A DNA stretch of 5,557 nt from Hadesarchaea archaeon (GTDB lineage: Archaea; Hadarchaeota; Hadarchaeia; Hadarchaeales; Hadarchaeaceae). Shown here piece after piece: positions 1 through 5,557 of this stretch. The DNA is taken from positions 1 to 5,557 of the forward strand of contig DTYD01000091.1 of the NCBI GenBank assembly GCA_012962055.1, given 5' to 3'. Numbering within the stretch: the first letter of the stretch is position 1; the number at the start of each line of letters is the position of its first letter. The notes under the pieces were generated by a model. That model did no database searches. It was not told where the DNA came from and saw only the letters and a list, made by a program, of their open reading frames with translations. The translations under genes were made by a program, and so were the position numbers.

Positions 1-1641
1 CTTTCCCGTCCAGTACTCAACTCCCCTCTCCTTCACGGCAGGTTTGGGCAAATCTGAAAAAAATCCAACACGCGCCAGCAGCTGCTGTGCCTGGCTCTTA
101 GTTAGCAGTCTTCCCCCGCGCGTCAGCAGATATGCCCCTGTTATGTGGTCCTGGATCCCACCGATGATGGGGCCTCCAAACCTGGGAGAAAGGATTTGTT
201 CCTGTACTCTCATTAAAATCCTAGCTTCAGCTTGGGCCTCCTCGCTCTGGGGTACGTGTACGTTCATTTCGTCGCCATCGAAGTCTGCGTTATACGGTGG
301 GCAGACGCTCAGGTTAAGTCTAAAGGTGTGCCCCGGGAGAACACGGACTTCGTGAGCCATTATGGACATGCGGTGGAGAGAGGGCTGACGATTGAAAATT
401 ACAATGTCACCATCCTTCAAGTGGCGTTCCACTAGGAAACCTGGCTCCAGCTTGTTCGCTATCTCCTCCCGGTCGGCATAACGAAGGTCGTAACGTTTAC
501 CGTCAGAACTGACAACATTGTTCGCGCCAGGATAAATGTCTGTGCCTCTCCGAACGAGGTTACGTAACTCCTCGATATTGTACTCGGTCGTCCGGATCGG
601 AACTGTTAAGGTTCGAGCAATGTACTCCGGAATTCCGATCTCGTTTATGCTTATGTTGGGGTCAGGTGATACCACCGTCCGTGCGGAGAAGTCCACACGT
701 TTACCCGATAAATTCCCTCTAAAACGTCCCTCCTTCCCCCGGAGACGTTGCGATAACGTGCGCAGGACACGTCCAGATCTGTGTCTGGCGGGTGGTACGC
801 CCGAAACTCCATTGTCAAAATACGTCGTGACATGGTATTGGAGCAGTTCCCAGAGGTCTTCTACTATGAGGTGAGGTGCACCAGCCTCTATATTTTCTGC
901 AAGCCTCTGGTTTATGCGTATGATATCAACCAGTTTGTGAGTCAAATCATCCTCAGAACGCACGCCAGATTCAAGAATTATGCTTGGTCTCACCGTAACA
1001 GGGGGTACTGGCAAAACCGTCAGAACCATCCATTCCGGTCTTGCTATTTTTGGATCTATCCCCAGCAACGGTACATCGTCCTCTTTTATGTTTTCGAGCC
1101 GTTCGCGTACATCGCTTGGAGTCAGGCGATTTTTACCTTCTACGAAAGTGGTGGGCTTTTCAAACTTTATCTTGAATTGTTTTTCTCCACAATGGGGGCA
1201 TTTTTCAACTGTGGTAGCGCTCCGGATGATTTGGTTGGAAATCTCCCACCACTTCCCCCCATCTCTTCCGACGTGCTCAAGTTGTTTGCGAAATTCATCA
1301 AGTTTTTGCTGCGGTAGCAAAATCCTGCTGCAATTTTTGTTTCTGCATGTCGCGCGCAAGCAGCTGTAAATTGTGTCCACGTAACCAACGTGAATAACAG
1401 ATCTTGCAAGTTCGACATGTCCGAAATGCCCAGGACACTCACCAGGACGCCCACCACACGTCCTACACCTCAAACCGGGATCTACCACCCCCAATCTTGA
1501 GTCCATCAATCCCCTATCGATGGGATAACCATCCTCATCATACGTGTCTGCTGTGATAATTTTGGTCACGGACATCTTGCGCGTGCCTTCTGGAGACATC
1601 AAGCTGAAGTTTATGCTATCGATCACTTTCGGGATCCCCAT
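1..1641 (-). CDS. rpoA1: DNA-directed RNA polymerase subunit A' (Rpo1N), 3' end beyond window
   Basis: This is the N-terminal part of archaeal RNA polymerase subunit A', the Rpb1/bacterial beta'-like subunit that carries the catalytic magnesium. About 547 codons are visible without a stop, and the frame is still open at the left edge; family members are about 880-910 residues, so roughly a third is missing. Numbering from the ATG at 1641, the clamp zinc site is C59, C62, C69, H72 in [18 protein letters not shown] second zinc site uses C99, C104, C148 and C151. The active-site motif [12 protein letters not shown] is at 451-462, with metal-binding D453, D455 and D457 (positions 271-291). Upstream in-frame starts exist at 1644 (GTG) and 1650 (ATG). 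The start at 1641 is preferred because AGGTGAT at 1655-1649 would overlap the 1650 ATG but sits 7 nt from this one, and family proteins begin close to here. It follows rpoB directly and must be co-transcribed. No intein interrupts the DFDGD site. The gene identity is certain; the start is less so. Confidence 0.97.
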   Translation of the reverse strand, partial: MGIPKVIDSINFSLMSPEGTRKMSVTKIITADTYDEDGYPIDRGLMDSRLGVVDPGLRCRTCGGRPGECPGHFGHVELARSVIHVGYVDTIYSCLRATCRNKNCSRILLPQQKLDEFRKQLEHVGRDGGKWWEISNQIIRSATTVEKCPHCGEKQFKIKFEKPTTFVEGKNRLTPSDVRERLENIKEDDVPLLGIDPKIARPEWMVLTVLPVPPVTVRPSIILESGVRSEDDLTHKLVDIIRINQRLAENIEAGAPHLIVEDLWELLQYHVTTYFDNGVSGVPPARHRSGRVLRTLSQRLRGKEGRFRGNLSGKRVDFSARTVVSPDPNISINEIGIPEYIARTLTVPIRTTEYNIEELRNLVRRGTDIYPGANNVVSSDGKRYDLRYADREEIANKLEPGFLVERHLKDGDIVIFNRQPSLHRMSIMAHEVRVLPGHTFRLNLSVCPPYNADFDGDEMNVHVPQSEEAQAEARILMRVQEQILSPRFGGPIIGGIQDHITGAYLLTRGGRLLTKSQAQQLLARVGFFSDLPKPAVKERGVEYWTGK

Positions 1642-1648
1642 CACATTC

Positions 1649-1655
1649 ATCACCT
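1649..1655 (-). promoter_or_regulatory. Shine-Dalgarno site of rpoA1
   Basis: AGGTGAT on the minus strand matches the archaeal anti-SD at the 16S rRNA 3' end. It overlaps the rpoB TAG stop (1654-1656). Spacing is 7 nt to the ATG at 1641, 4 nt to the GTG at 1644, and it overlaps the ATG at 1650. It therefore argues for one of the two inner starts and suggests translational coupling with the end of rpoB. Confidence 0.6.
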
Positions 1656-4600
1656 AAGCTCTATCTCTCAACTGTAATCGTGGCGACATACACATGGACC
1701 TCAACTCATCCATAAGCAGTTTGAACGCGTACGACATTTCGACTCCATAAATTTCTGAGTCCTCCTCGCAGAGGGGACAATATGCACGATCCCTCCGCCT
1801 GTCATAGACCGCAAAACTTCCACATTTGCCACAGACAAGTCCGGTATATCTATCCGACGCATCCAACAAGCGTTCCCTCAACAACATTGCGGCACCATGA
1901 CCAATCAAGCAATCACGCTCCATTTCCCCAAAGCGCAAACCTCCTTCTCGTGCACGACCTTCGGTTGGTTGGTGAGTCAGGACTTGCACCGGTCCCCGCG
2001 ATCGGGCGTGAATCTTGTCAGCCACCATGTGGTGAAGTTTTTGGTAATAACACGCGCCGATGAAAATATCCACTGGAATCATTTCACCGGTTATCCCGTT
2101 GTACAAGACCTCCTTCCCCGTGTGCTTGAACCCATAAGAGTGCAGCATCTCCCGCAACTTCTTTTCAGGTACCCCGCCGAACGCTGTGCCGTCCATCCGT
2201 TCTCCAGCAGATGCCCCGACTTTTCCCGCTATCATCTCAAGCAACTGCCCCACAGACATACGCGAGGGAATTGCGTGAGGATTTATTATTATATCTGGCG
2301 TTATCCCATCCTCCGTAAACGGCATGTCGGCACCATCCATGATTATCCCTATCACACCTTTCTGCCCGTGTCTAGAAGCCAATTTGTCACCGATTTCTGG
2401 TATACGCATGTCTCTCACTCGAATCTTGACGAACTTGCTACCTTCAGAAGCTGTGCTGACCAAGGCCATGTCAACAATACCTTTTTCACTGTGCCTCATC
2501 CTCACCGAGCTTTCCCTACGTCCATGCTCAACTGCAAGTCCAAACTCGTCTATCTCTTCCAAAAACCTAGGCGGGCTAGTTCGCCCGATCAAAACGTCCT
2601 CGCCCTGAACTTCCGACTCAACTTCGACTATTCCGTCCTCATCCAAGTTCCTGTAAAGGCTCGCTTCAGCGTATCCTCTAATTTCTTCGCTTGGGACCTC
2701 AAACTTGTCTTCTTGACCACCTGGGTACCGCCCCTCTTCCGCTTCGTATACCCTATAAAACGTAGTTCGTCCCATACCACGATCGATGGAGTCCCTACTC
2801 ACTATGAGCGCGTCTTCCATATTGTAGCCACCGTAGGACGCGATCGCCACCACAAGATTTTGTCCAGCGGGTCTACGATCGAAACCCACAGCGTTCATCA
2901 CCCTTGTTCTTACGAGTGGGACTTGCGGGTAATGGAAGAAATGTCCTCTCGTGTCCACGCGTTTGTGAATGCTGGTGGTGGTTACCCCTAACGCTTGTTT
3001 CGCCATATTCGCGCCATACGTGTTACGGGGCGATTGGTTGTGTTCAGCATACGGAACAAGTGCCGCACTTACCCCTAAGATTACCAACGGGTTGATCTCG
3101 AGGTGGGTATGCTCTGGAATTAATTCGTCTTCAGAAACAGAGATGAAAGTATTTTCTTCTTCCTCAGCATCTAAATATTCTACAACGCCTTTTCTGATCA
3201 ACTCAGGCCAACCCACCTCACCTGACTCAACTTTTTCAAGAATTTCCGGCGTCAAAGTCGATTTGCCGCCTTCAACGACGATCACGGGTCTGCGTACTCT
3301 GCCAGCGTCTGTGTTCACGCGCACGTCGTCTGTGTCCTCCCTGTATGCCACGTTAACTTGTTCATCTATGGTCCCCTTTCTTCGATGGCGTCTGAGTTCT
3401 TCCACCAATATTTTTCCGTTTTCGGTTACCCCCACCAAGCGTCCATTGATGTATACTGCACATCTCTCTTTTTTCTCGCTGCCTTTCTCTATCCTCGTGA
3501 CACCGAGGTTGTGCATCAAACGCTCTACTTTCCCTTCCTCGGTGCCAGTGGATATCTCGGTCATCAACGACAAGTTTTTGACCAAACCACAATTGGGGCC
3601 TTCTGGGGTCTCTGACGGACATATCTTCCCCCAGTGGGTCGGGTGAAGGTCCCTCGCTTCGAAGTGGGGTTGAGTCCTACTGAGGGGAGACACCACACGT
3701 CTGAGATGAGAGATCGCCGCGATGTAGTTAGTGCGGTCCAACAGCTGGCTGACTCCAGTCCGCCCTCCTGGCCAATTGCCGGTGGCCAGCGCATGTCTAA
3801 TTCTTTCGGTTAGCACATCCGCACGGGCAGCCGTTGTTAAATTGAGCTCCCTTCCCCTCGCATTTGCCCTCTCAAGCTGGTATTTGATGTCCCGTGTAAG
3901 GTTGAGGAAAGCCAACCTGAACACGTTTTCGAGGAGGTCACCAGCGAGTTTCAGGCGTTTGTTTGCATAGTGGTCTTTGTCATCGACATCTCTCCTCCCG
4001 AGACCGAGCTCGATTACCTGTTCCACCATCCGTCCCAAGTAGTATGCTTTGTTAACACGGTCGGTCGGTTTAGGCCCTATGTGGGGCAAAAGGTATCGGT
4101 CAAGGACCTCCCGCGCGCGCTGTAGTCTGTATTCCCTCGTCTGTCCGATCGCCACCCTCTTTCCTATCACATCAAGCGCGTTTTCCTGCGTTTTCACATC
4201 AATGGCCTCTTGTAGGTTTTCAAAAAGTTCTCGGACAACCTCTGGGTCTTCAGATACAGCTTCGACGATCTCTTTATCGCTCTCCAGCCCTAGGGCTCGC
4301 ATGAGAACGACAAGTGGTACTTGGCCGGGGACGGCTGGAAATGAAACCCGTAACAATCCATCTCGTTTTCGTTCGACCACCACCAGCGCACGGAATCCAT
4401 GATGAGTCGAGAAAATTTTGGCTACCTCGGTGCCCATCCGCTCGTCACGTTCGACCAATATCGAGTTGGATGCGAGGTCCTCTTGGGCAACGATTACACG
4501 TTCCGAACCATTAACGATGAAATAACCACCGGGGTCTAGTGGATCTTCACCAGCGTTTATGAGCTGTTCTTCATTCATTTGATAAAGTTTACAAATTTTT

Positions 4601-4956
4601 GATTTGAGCATCACGGGCAATTCTCCGATGTAGACCTCCTGTGGGGGTTGTTCTTTCCCATTTTTGACAATCGCCATCTCGAGAAACACGGGCGCAGTAT
4701 AACTCATATTACGCAGCCTCGCCTCACTCGGAAATATGGAGGGTCGAGAACCGTCTGCCTCTTTGATGGAAGGTGATTCGATTTTTATCTTACCGAACTT
4801 TACGCTGGTCCCCTTGATATCCAGCTCTATGCCACCTATTTCGTCGATTACCTGCTGAATTCCACGATCGATGAAATCGTTATAAGAGTCGAGGTGTTGC
4901 CGCACAAGACCTTTTTCTTTGATAAAAGCTTCTACGAGGGGCCAAGTGTCCTGCAT
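1654..4956 (-). CDS. rpoB: DNA-directed RNA polymerase subunit B (Rpo2), undivided
   Basis: This is the complete 1100-residue archaeal RNA polymerase subunit B, the Rpb2/bacterial beta-like half of the catalytic core. The Rpb2 domains run in the usual order. The protrusion and lobe occupy about residues 10-400. The fork region spans about 420-470, with [20 protein letters not shown] and [12 protein letters not shown]. The external domains cover about 480-620. The hybrid-binding domain runs from about 640 to 1010 and contains GYNMEDA (710-716, acidic pair E714/D715), [12 protein letters not shown] (856-867, K858 and K866 being the conserved nucleic-acid-contacting lysines) and [12 protein letters not shown] (995-1006). 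The C-terminal clamp has a zinc ribbon of C1042, C1045, C1060 and C1063. Length and motif set are intact, with no intein. The gene is not split near residue 495, where many methanogens and haloarchaea divide it into B'' and B'. The ATG at 4956 has a GGTGA 4 nt upstream. It lies 10 nt after the rpoH stop and just before rpoA1, so these genes form one operon. Confidence 0.99.
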   Translation of the reverse strand: MQDTWPLVEAFIKEKGLVRQHLDSYNDFIDRGIQQVIDEIGGIELDIKGTSVKFGKIKIESPSIKEADGSRPSIFPSEARLRNMSYTAPVFLEMAIVKNGKEQPPQEVYIGELPVMLKSKICKLYQMNEEQLINAGEDPLDPGGYFIVNGSERVIVAQEDLASNSILVERDERMGTEVAKIFSTHHGFRALVVVERKRDGLLRVSFPAVPGQVPLVVLMRALGLESDKEIVEAVSEDPEVVRELFENLQEAIDVKTQENALDVIGKRVAIGQTREYRLQRAREVLDRYLLPHIGPKPTDRVNKAYYLGRMVEQVIELGLGRRDVDDKDHYANKRLKLAGDLLENVFRLAFLNLTRDIKYQLERANARGRELNLTTAARADVLTERIRHALATGNWPGGRTGVSQLLDRTNYIAAISHLRRVVSPLSRTQPHFEARDLHPTHWGKICPSETPEGPNCGLVKNLSLMTEISTGTEEGKVERLMHNLGVTRIEKGSEKKERCAVYINGRLVGVTENGKILVEELRRHRRKGTIDEQVNVAYREDTDDVRVNTDAGRVRRPVIVVEGGKSTLTPEILEKVESGEVGWPELIRKGVVEYLDAEEEENTFISVSEDELIPEHTHLEINPLVILGVSAALVPYAEHNQSPRNTYGANMAKQALGVTTTSIHKRVDTRGHFFHYPQVPLVRTRVMNAVGFDRRPAGQNLVVAIASYGGYNMEDALIVSRDSIDRGMGRTTFYRVYEAEEGRYPGGQEDKFEVPSEEIRGYAEASLYRNLDEDGIVEVESEVQGEDVLIGRTSPPRFLEEIDEFGLAVEHGRRESSVRMRHSEKGIVDMALVSTASEGSKFVKIRVRDMRIPEIGDKLASRHGQKGVIGIIMDGADMPFTEDGITPDIIINPHAIPSRMSVGQLLEMIAGKVGASAGERMDGTAFGGVPEKKLREMLHSYGFKHTGKEVLYNGITGEMIPVDIFIGACYYQKLHHMVADKIHARSRGPVQVLTHQPTEGRAREGGLRFGEMERDCLIGHGAAMLLRERLLDASDRYTGLVCGKCGSFAVYDRRRDRAYCPLCEEDSEIYGVEMSYAFKLLMDELRSMCMSPRLQLRDRA

Positions 4957-4960
4957 TCAT

Positions 4961-4966
4961 TCACCA
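4961..4966 (-). promoter_or_regulatory. Shine-Dalgarno site of rpoB
   Basis: TGGTGA lies in the 10-nt gap after the rpoH TAG stop, with 4 nt (ATGA) before the rpoB ATG at 4956. A second, out-of-frame ATG at 4960-4958 lies closer to the site, but only the 4956 ATG opens the rpoB frame. The spacing is like that of rpoH. Confidence 0.55.
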
Positions 4967-5209
4967 CTACCCGTTGACAACATATCTGTAAACGACTGCT
5001 ATGCCCGCAGTAGGGCTGTCCCTTGTGATCTTTAAAATATCTCCAGGTTTTGCGCCGATTTCTTTAGCGGCTGGATCCGAACTCTTTATGAGTGGGAGTT
5101 GATGTGGCTGAATTTTATAACGCCCTAAAAGCGCATCTGCTTTATTCTTTGGTAAAATTTCATGTTTTGGCACGAGCACATGCCGCCCAACTCTGAACTC
5201 CTCAGGCAT
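4967..5209 (-). CDS. rpoH: DNA-directed RNA polymerase subunit H (Rpo5)
   Basis: This encodes an 80-residue RpoH, the archaeal counterpart of the C-terminal domain of eukaryotic Rpb5. It is a small assembly subunit at the jaw of the polymerase that contacts subunit A and helps hold downstream DNA; bacteria lack it. The family signature is clear: HVLVPKHEIL at residues 10-19, LPLIKSSDPAAKEIGAKPGD at 38-57, then LKITRDSPTAG (59-69) and the terminal YRYVV. Length is typical for the free-standing archaeal protein, so it is complete. The ATG at 5209 is preceded by GGGTGA with a 4-nt spacer. The gene starts only 23 nt after the 3' end of tRNA-Lys, leaving little room for a promoter of its own outside the tRNA gene, and it ends 10 nt before rpoB. 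It is therefore probably transcribed with the tRNA and the two large polymerase subunits. Confidence 0.98.
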   Translation of the reverse strand: MPEEFRVGRHVLVPKHEILPKNKADALLGRYKIQPHQLPLIKSSDPAAKEIGAKPGDILKITRDSPTAGIAVVYRYVVNG

Positions 5210-5213
5210 TTTT

Positions 5214-5219
5214 TCACCC
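5214..5219 (-). promoter_or_regulatory. Shine-Dalgarno site of rpoH
   Basis: GGGTGA followed by AAAA and the ATG at 5209-5207. It lies between the tRNA-Lys 3' end and rpoH. If the tRNA is cut out of a common transcript at its mature 3' end, the remaining mRNA would keep a leader of about 23 nt that still includes this site. Confidence 0.6.
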
Positions 5220-5232
5220 GCGTTTCCCCAGA

Positions 5233-5307
5233 CGGGCCCGGCGGGATTCGAACCCGCGACACCCGGCTTAAAAGGCCGGTGCGCTGGCCAGACTGCGCTA
5301 CGGGCCC
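5233..5307 (-). tRNA. tRNA-Lys (anticodon UUU)
   Basis: This is a complete 75-nt cloverleaf with no intron, reading lysine AAA/AAG codons. The acceptor stem pairs GGGCCCG with CGGGCCC without mismatch, followed by discriminator G73. The D stem pairs GCGC with GCGC around a 10-nt loop that contains GG. The anticodon stem CCGGC/GCCGG closes the 7-nt loop CTTTTAA, giving UUU at positions 34-36 after U33. The variable loop is GTGTC, and the T arm is GCGGG-TTCGAAT-CCCGC. CCA is not encoded (the next bases are TCT), so it must be added after transcription, as is common in archaea. The gene points the same way as the polymerase genes and ends 23 nt before rpoH. A TATA-like box lies about 45 nt upstream of its 5' end. 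Confidence 0.97.
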
Positions 5308-5390
5308 TCTCAGAAAGCGGCTCAAAATCTCCTTTTTATCCCTTTCGCTATTTAAAATCATCGAAAGCGCTTTTAAGGCTTTCTGAGAGG
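5306..5390. repeat. 13-bp perfect inverted repeat around the tRNA-Lys promoter
   Basis: CCTCTCAGAAAGC at 5306-5318 and its exact reverse complement GCTTTCTGAGAGG at 5378-5390 are separated by 59 bp. The left arm takes in the first two bases of tRNA-Lys, and the spacer holds the TATA-like box. Inside lie a 10-bp palindrome AAAGCGCTTT (5364-5373) and the pair CTTTCG (5342-5347) / CGAAAG (5362-5367). A perfect 13-bp match at this distance is unlikely by chance. It could be a protein-binding pair or an RNA stem in read-through transcripts; the sequence does not decide. Confidence 0.75.
5349..5356 (-). promoter_or_regulatory. Probable TATA box for tRNA-Lys and the rpo operon
   Basis: TTTAAATA on the minus strand fits the archaeal box A consensus TTTAWATA exactly. 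Its centre is about 45 nt from the tRNA-Lys 5' end; with the usual spacing of about 26 nt, transcription would begin near 5326 and leave a leader of about 19 nt for RNase P to remove. No good purine-rich BRE is seen directly upstream (GATGAT). A second candidate, GATAAAAA at 5340-5333, would place the start almost at the tRNA 5' end. No comparable box is evident between the tRNA and rpoH. Confidence 0.55.
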
Positions 5391-5417
5391 AATTATTTTT
5401 CAGATTTTTTGAATTCT

Positions 5418-5516
5418 TGTTGCGCTCCTGCCGTTTGGGTCGCCGTTAATTCCCAAGTGAAACGATGGCGCCCCGGTTACCACCTTCAGTTCGAGGTGGC
5501 GCCCATCGGCAGGCAG
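5418..5516 (-). ncRNA. Possible structured RNA between two tRNAs (three-way junction)
   Basis: Three sets of complementary segments nest here. P1 pairs 5427-5433 with 5507-5513 (7 bp). P2 pairs 5463-5472 with 5498-5508 (10 bp with base 5502 bulged) and can be capped by 5480-5485 with 5494-5499 (6 bp, 8-nt loop). P3 pairs 5435-5439 with 5452-5456 (5 bp, 12-nt loop). P1 and P2 compete for bases 5507-5508, and P2 and its cap compete for 5498-5499. The strand is not proven, because pairing is almost symmetric; minus is chosen because all neighbours are on minus. On minus, P1 begins a few bases after the upstream tRNA and is followed 6 nt later by ACA (5420-5418), and the capping loop contains GA and TGA. 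This recalls archaeal H/ACA guide RNAs, but the side hairpin P3 does not fit that family. I do not recognise it as a known RNA. Confidence 0.35.
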
Positions 5517-5557
5517 TGCCTTTGGCCGGGATTTGAACCCGAGGCGCAGGCTCGACA
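5517..5557 (-). tRNA. 3' part of a tRNA, probably tRNA-Asp (GUC), cut by the window edge
   Basis: The T arm is clear: TCGGG-TTCAAAT-CCCGG, with one T-G pair at the base of the stem. Reading back towards the 5' side gives a 4-nt variable loop CGCC, a 3' anticodon-stem strand GCCTG, and TGTCGA at the edge, which reads as U33, anticodon GUC, G37 and A38. This points to aspartate. The acceptor strand is odd: after the T stem comes CCAAAGGC then A, one base longer than a 7-bp stem with A73. Read canonically, the discriminator would be C73, which is usual for tRNA-His. The 5' half, including the rest of the anticodon stem and the pairing acceptor strand, lies outside the window, and an intron at position 37/38 cannot be excluded. 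That it is a tRNA is likely; the amino acid is less certain. Confidence 0.65.

Noticed and set aside
271..291. Possible intein at the RpoA1 active-site motif, a known insertion point
   Set aside because: [12 protein letters not shown] is continuous and flanked by normal family sequence on both sides; no intein is present in the visible part of rpoA1 or in rpoB.
1897..2991. A 364-codon open frame on the plus strand
   Set aside because: It lies wholly opposite rpoB, its product has no recognisable domain and a shadow-like composition, and it has no good ribosome binding site. The rpoB reading is unmistakable.
5162..5386. Open frames of 74-78 codons on both strands crossing tRNA-Lys
   Set aside because: Both run straight through a complete tRNA gene and the start of rpoH, and their products match nothing recognisable.
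5394..5410. T-runs on the plus strand as a terminator
   Set aside because: No gene on the plus strand needs one, and on the minus strand they are A-runs upstream of the promoter, so this is better read as AT-rich promoter-proximal DNA.
5427..5513. Hammerhead ribozyme reading of the plus strand (three-way junction with GAAAC at 5459-5463)
   Set aside because: The required CUGAUGA core is absent: the matching position reads CTGCCGT. Only the overall shape and the GAAA are similar.
5427..5513. 5S rRNA or a fluoride riboswitch
   Set aside because: The minus strand has a loop slightly like 5S loop C (TCGAACTGAAG), but the element is about 30 nt too short and lacks the loop E motif. The conserved fluoride-riboswitch segments were not found.

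Overview
The window is a core transcription locus from an archaeon, read entirely on the minus strand. In transcription order (right to left) it holds the 3' part of a tRNA cut by the right edge, a short intergenic region with a possible structured RNA and a promoter, a complete tRNA-Lys(UUU), rpoH, an undivided rpoB, and the first ~547 codons of rpoA1, which runs off the left edge. No gene is supported on the plus strand; its open frames lie opposite rpoB and rpoA1.

Domain assignment is firm. RpoH is an archaeal/eukaryotic-type subunit absent from bacteria, the order rpoH-rpoB-rpoA1 is the classical archaeal arrangement, the proteins have archaeal Rpb2/Rpb1-type motifs, and no CCA is encoded at the tRNA-Lys 3' end. 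rpoB is one gene of 1100 codons, not split into rpoB'' and rpoB'. This argues against typical methanogens with split subunits, Archaeoglobi and Halobacteria, and fits lineages with a fused gene (for example Thermococci, Thermoplasmata, several uncultured euryarchaeal groups, or TACK archaea). The lineage cannot be fixed further from the sequence alone.

The layout is very compact. tRNA-Lys ends 23 nt before the rpoH start, rpoH and rpoB are 10 nt apart, and rpoB and rpoA1 are 3 to 12 nt apart depending on the rpoA1 start. Each coding start has a GGTGA-type Shine-Dalgarno sequence. The only convincing TATA box lies upstream of tRNA-Lys, so the tRNA and the polymerase genes probably share a transcript. 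RpoB and RpoA1 form the two sides of the active-site cleft, and RpoH sits at the jaw side of the enzyme.

The unexplained part is 5308-5516, between the two tRNAs. It contains a compact set of complementary segments that can fold as a three-way junction (5427-5513), and a perfect 13-bp inverted repeat (5306-5318 and 5378-5390) bracketing the TATA region. These are the best candidates for something undescribed; everything else is ordinary core archaeal machinery.
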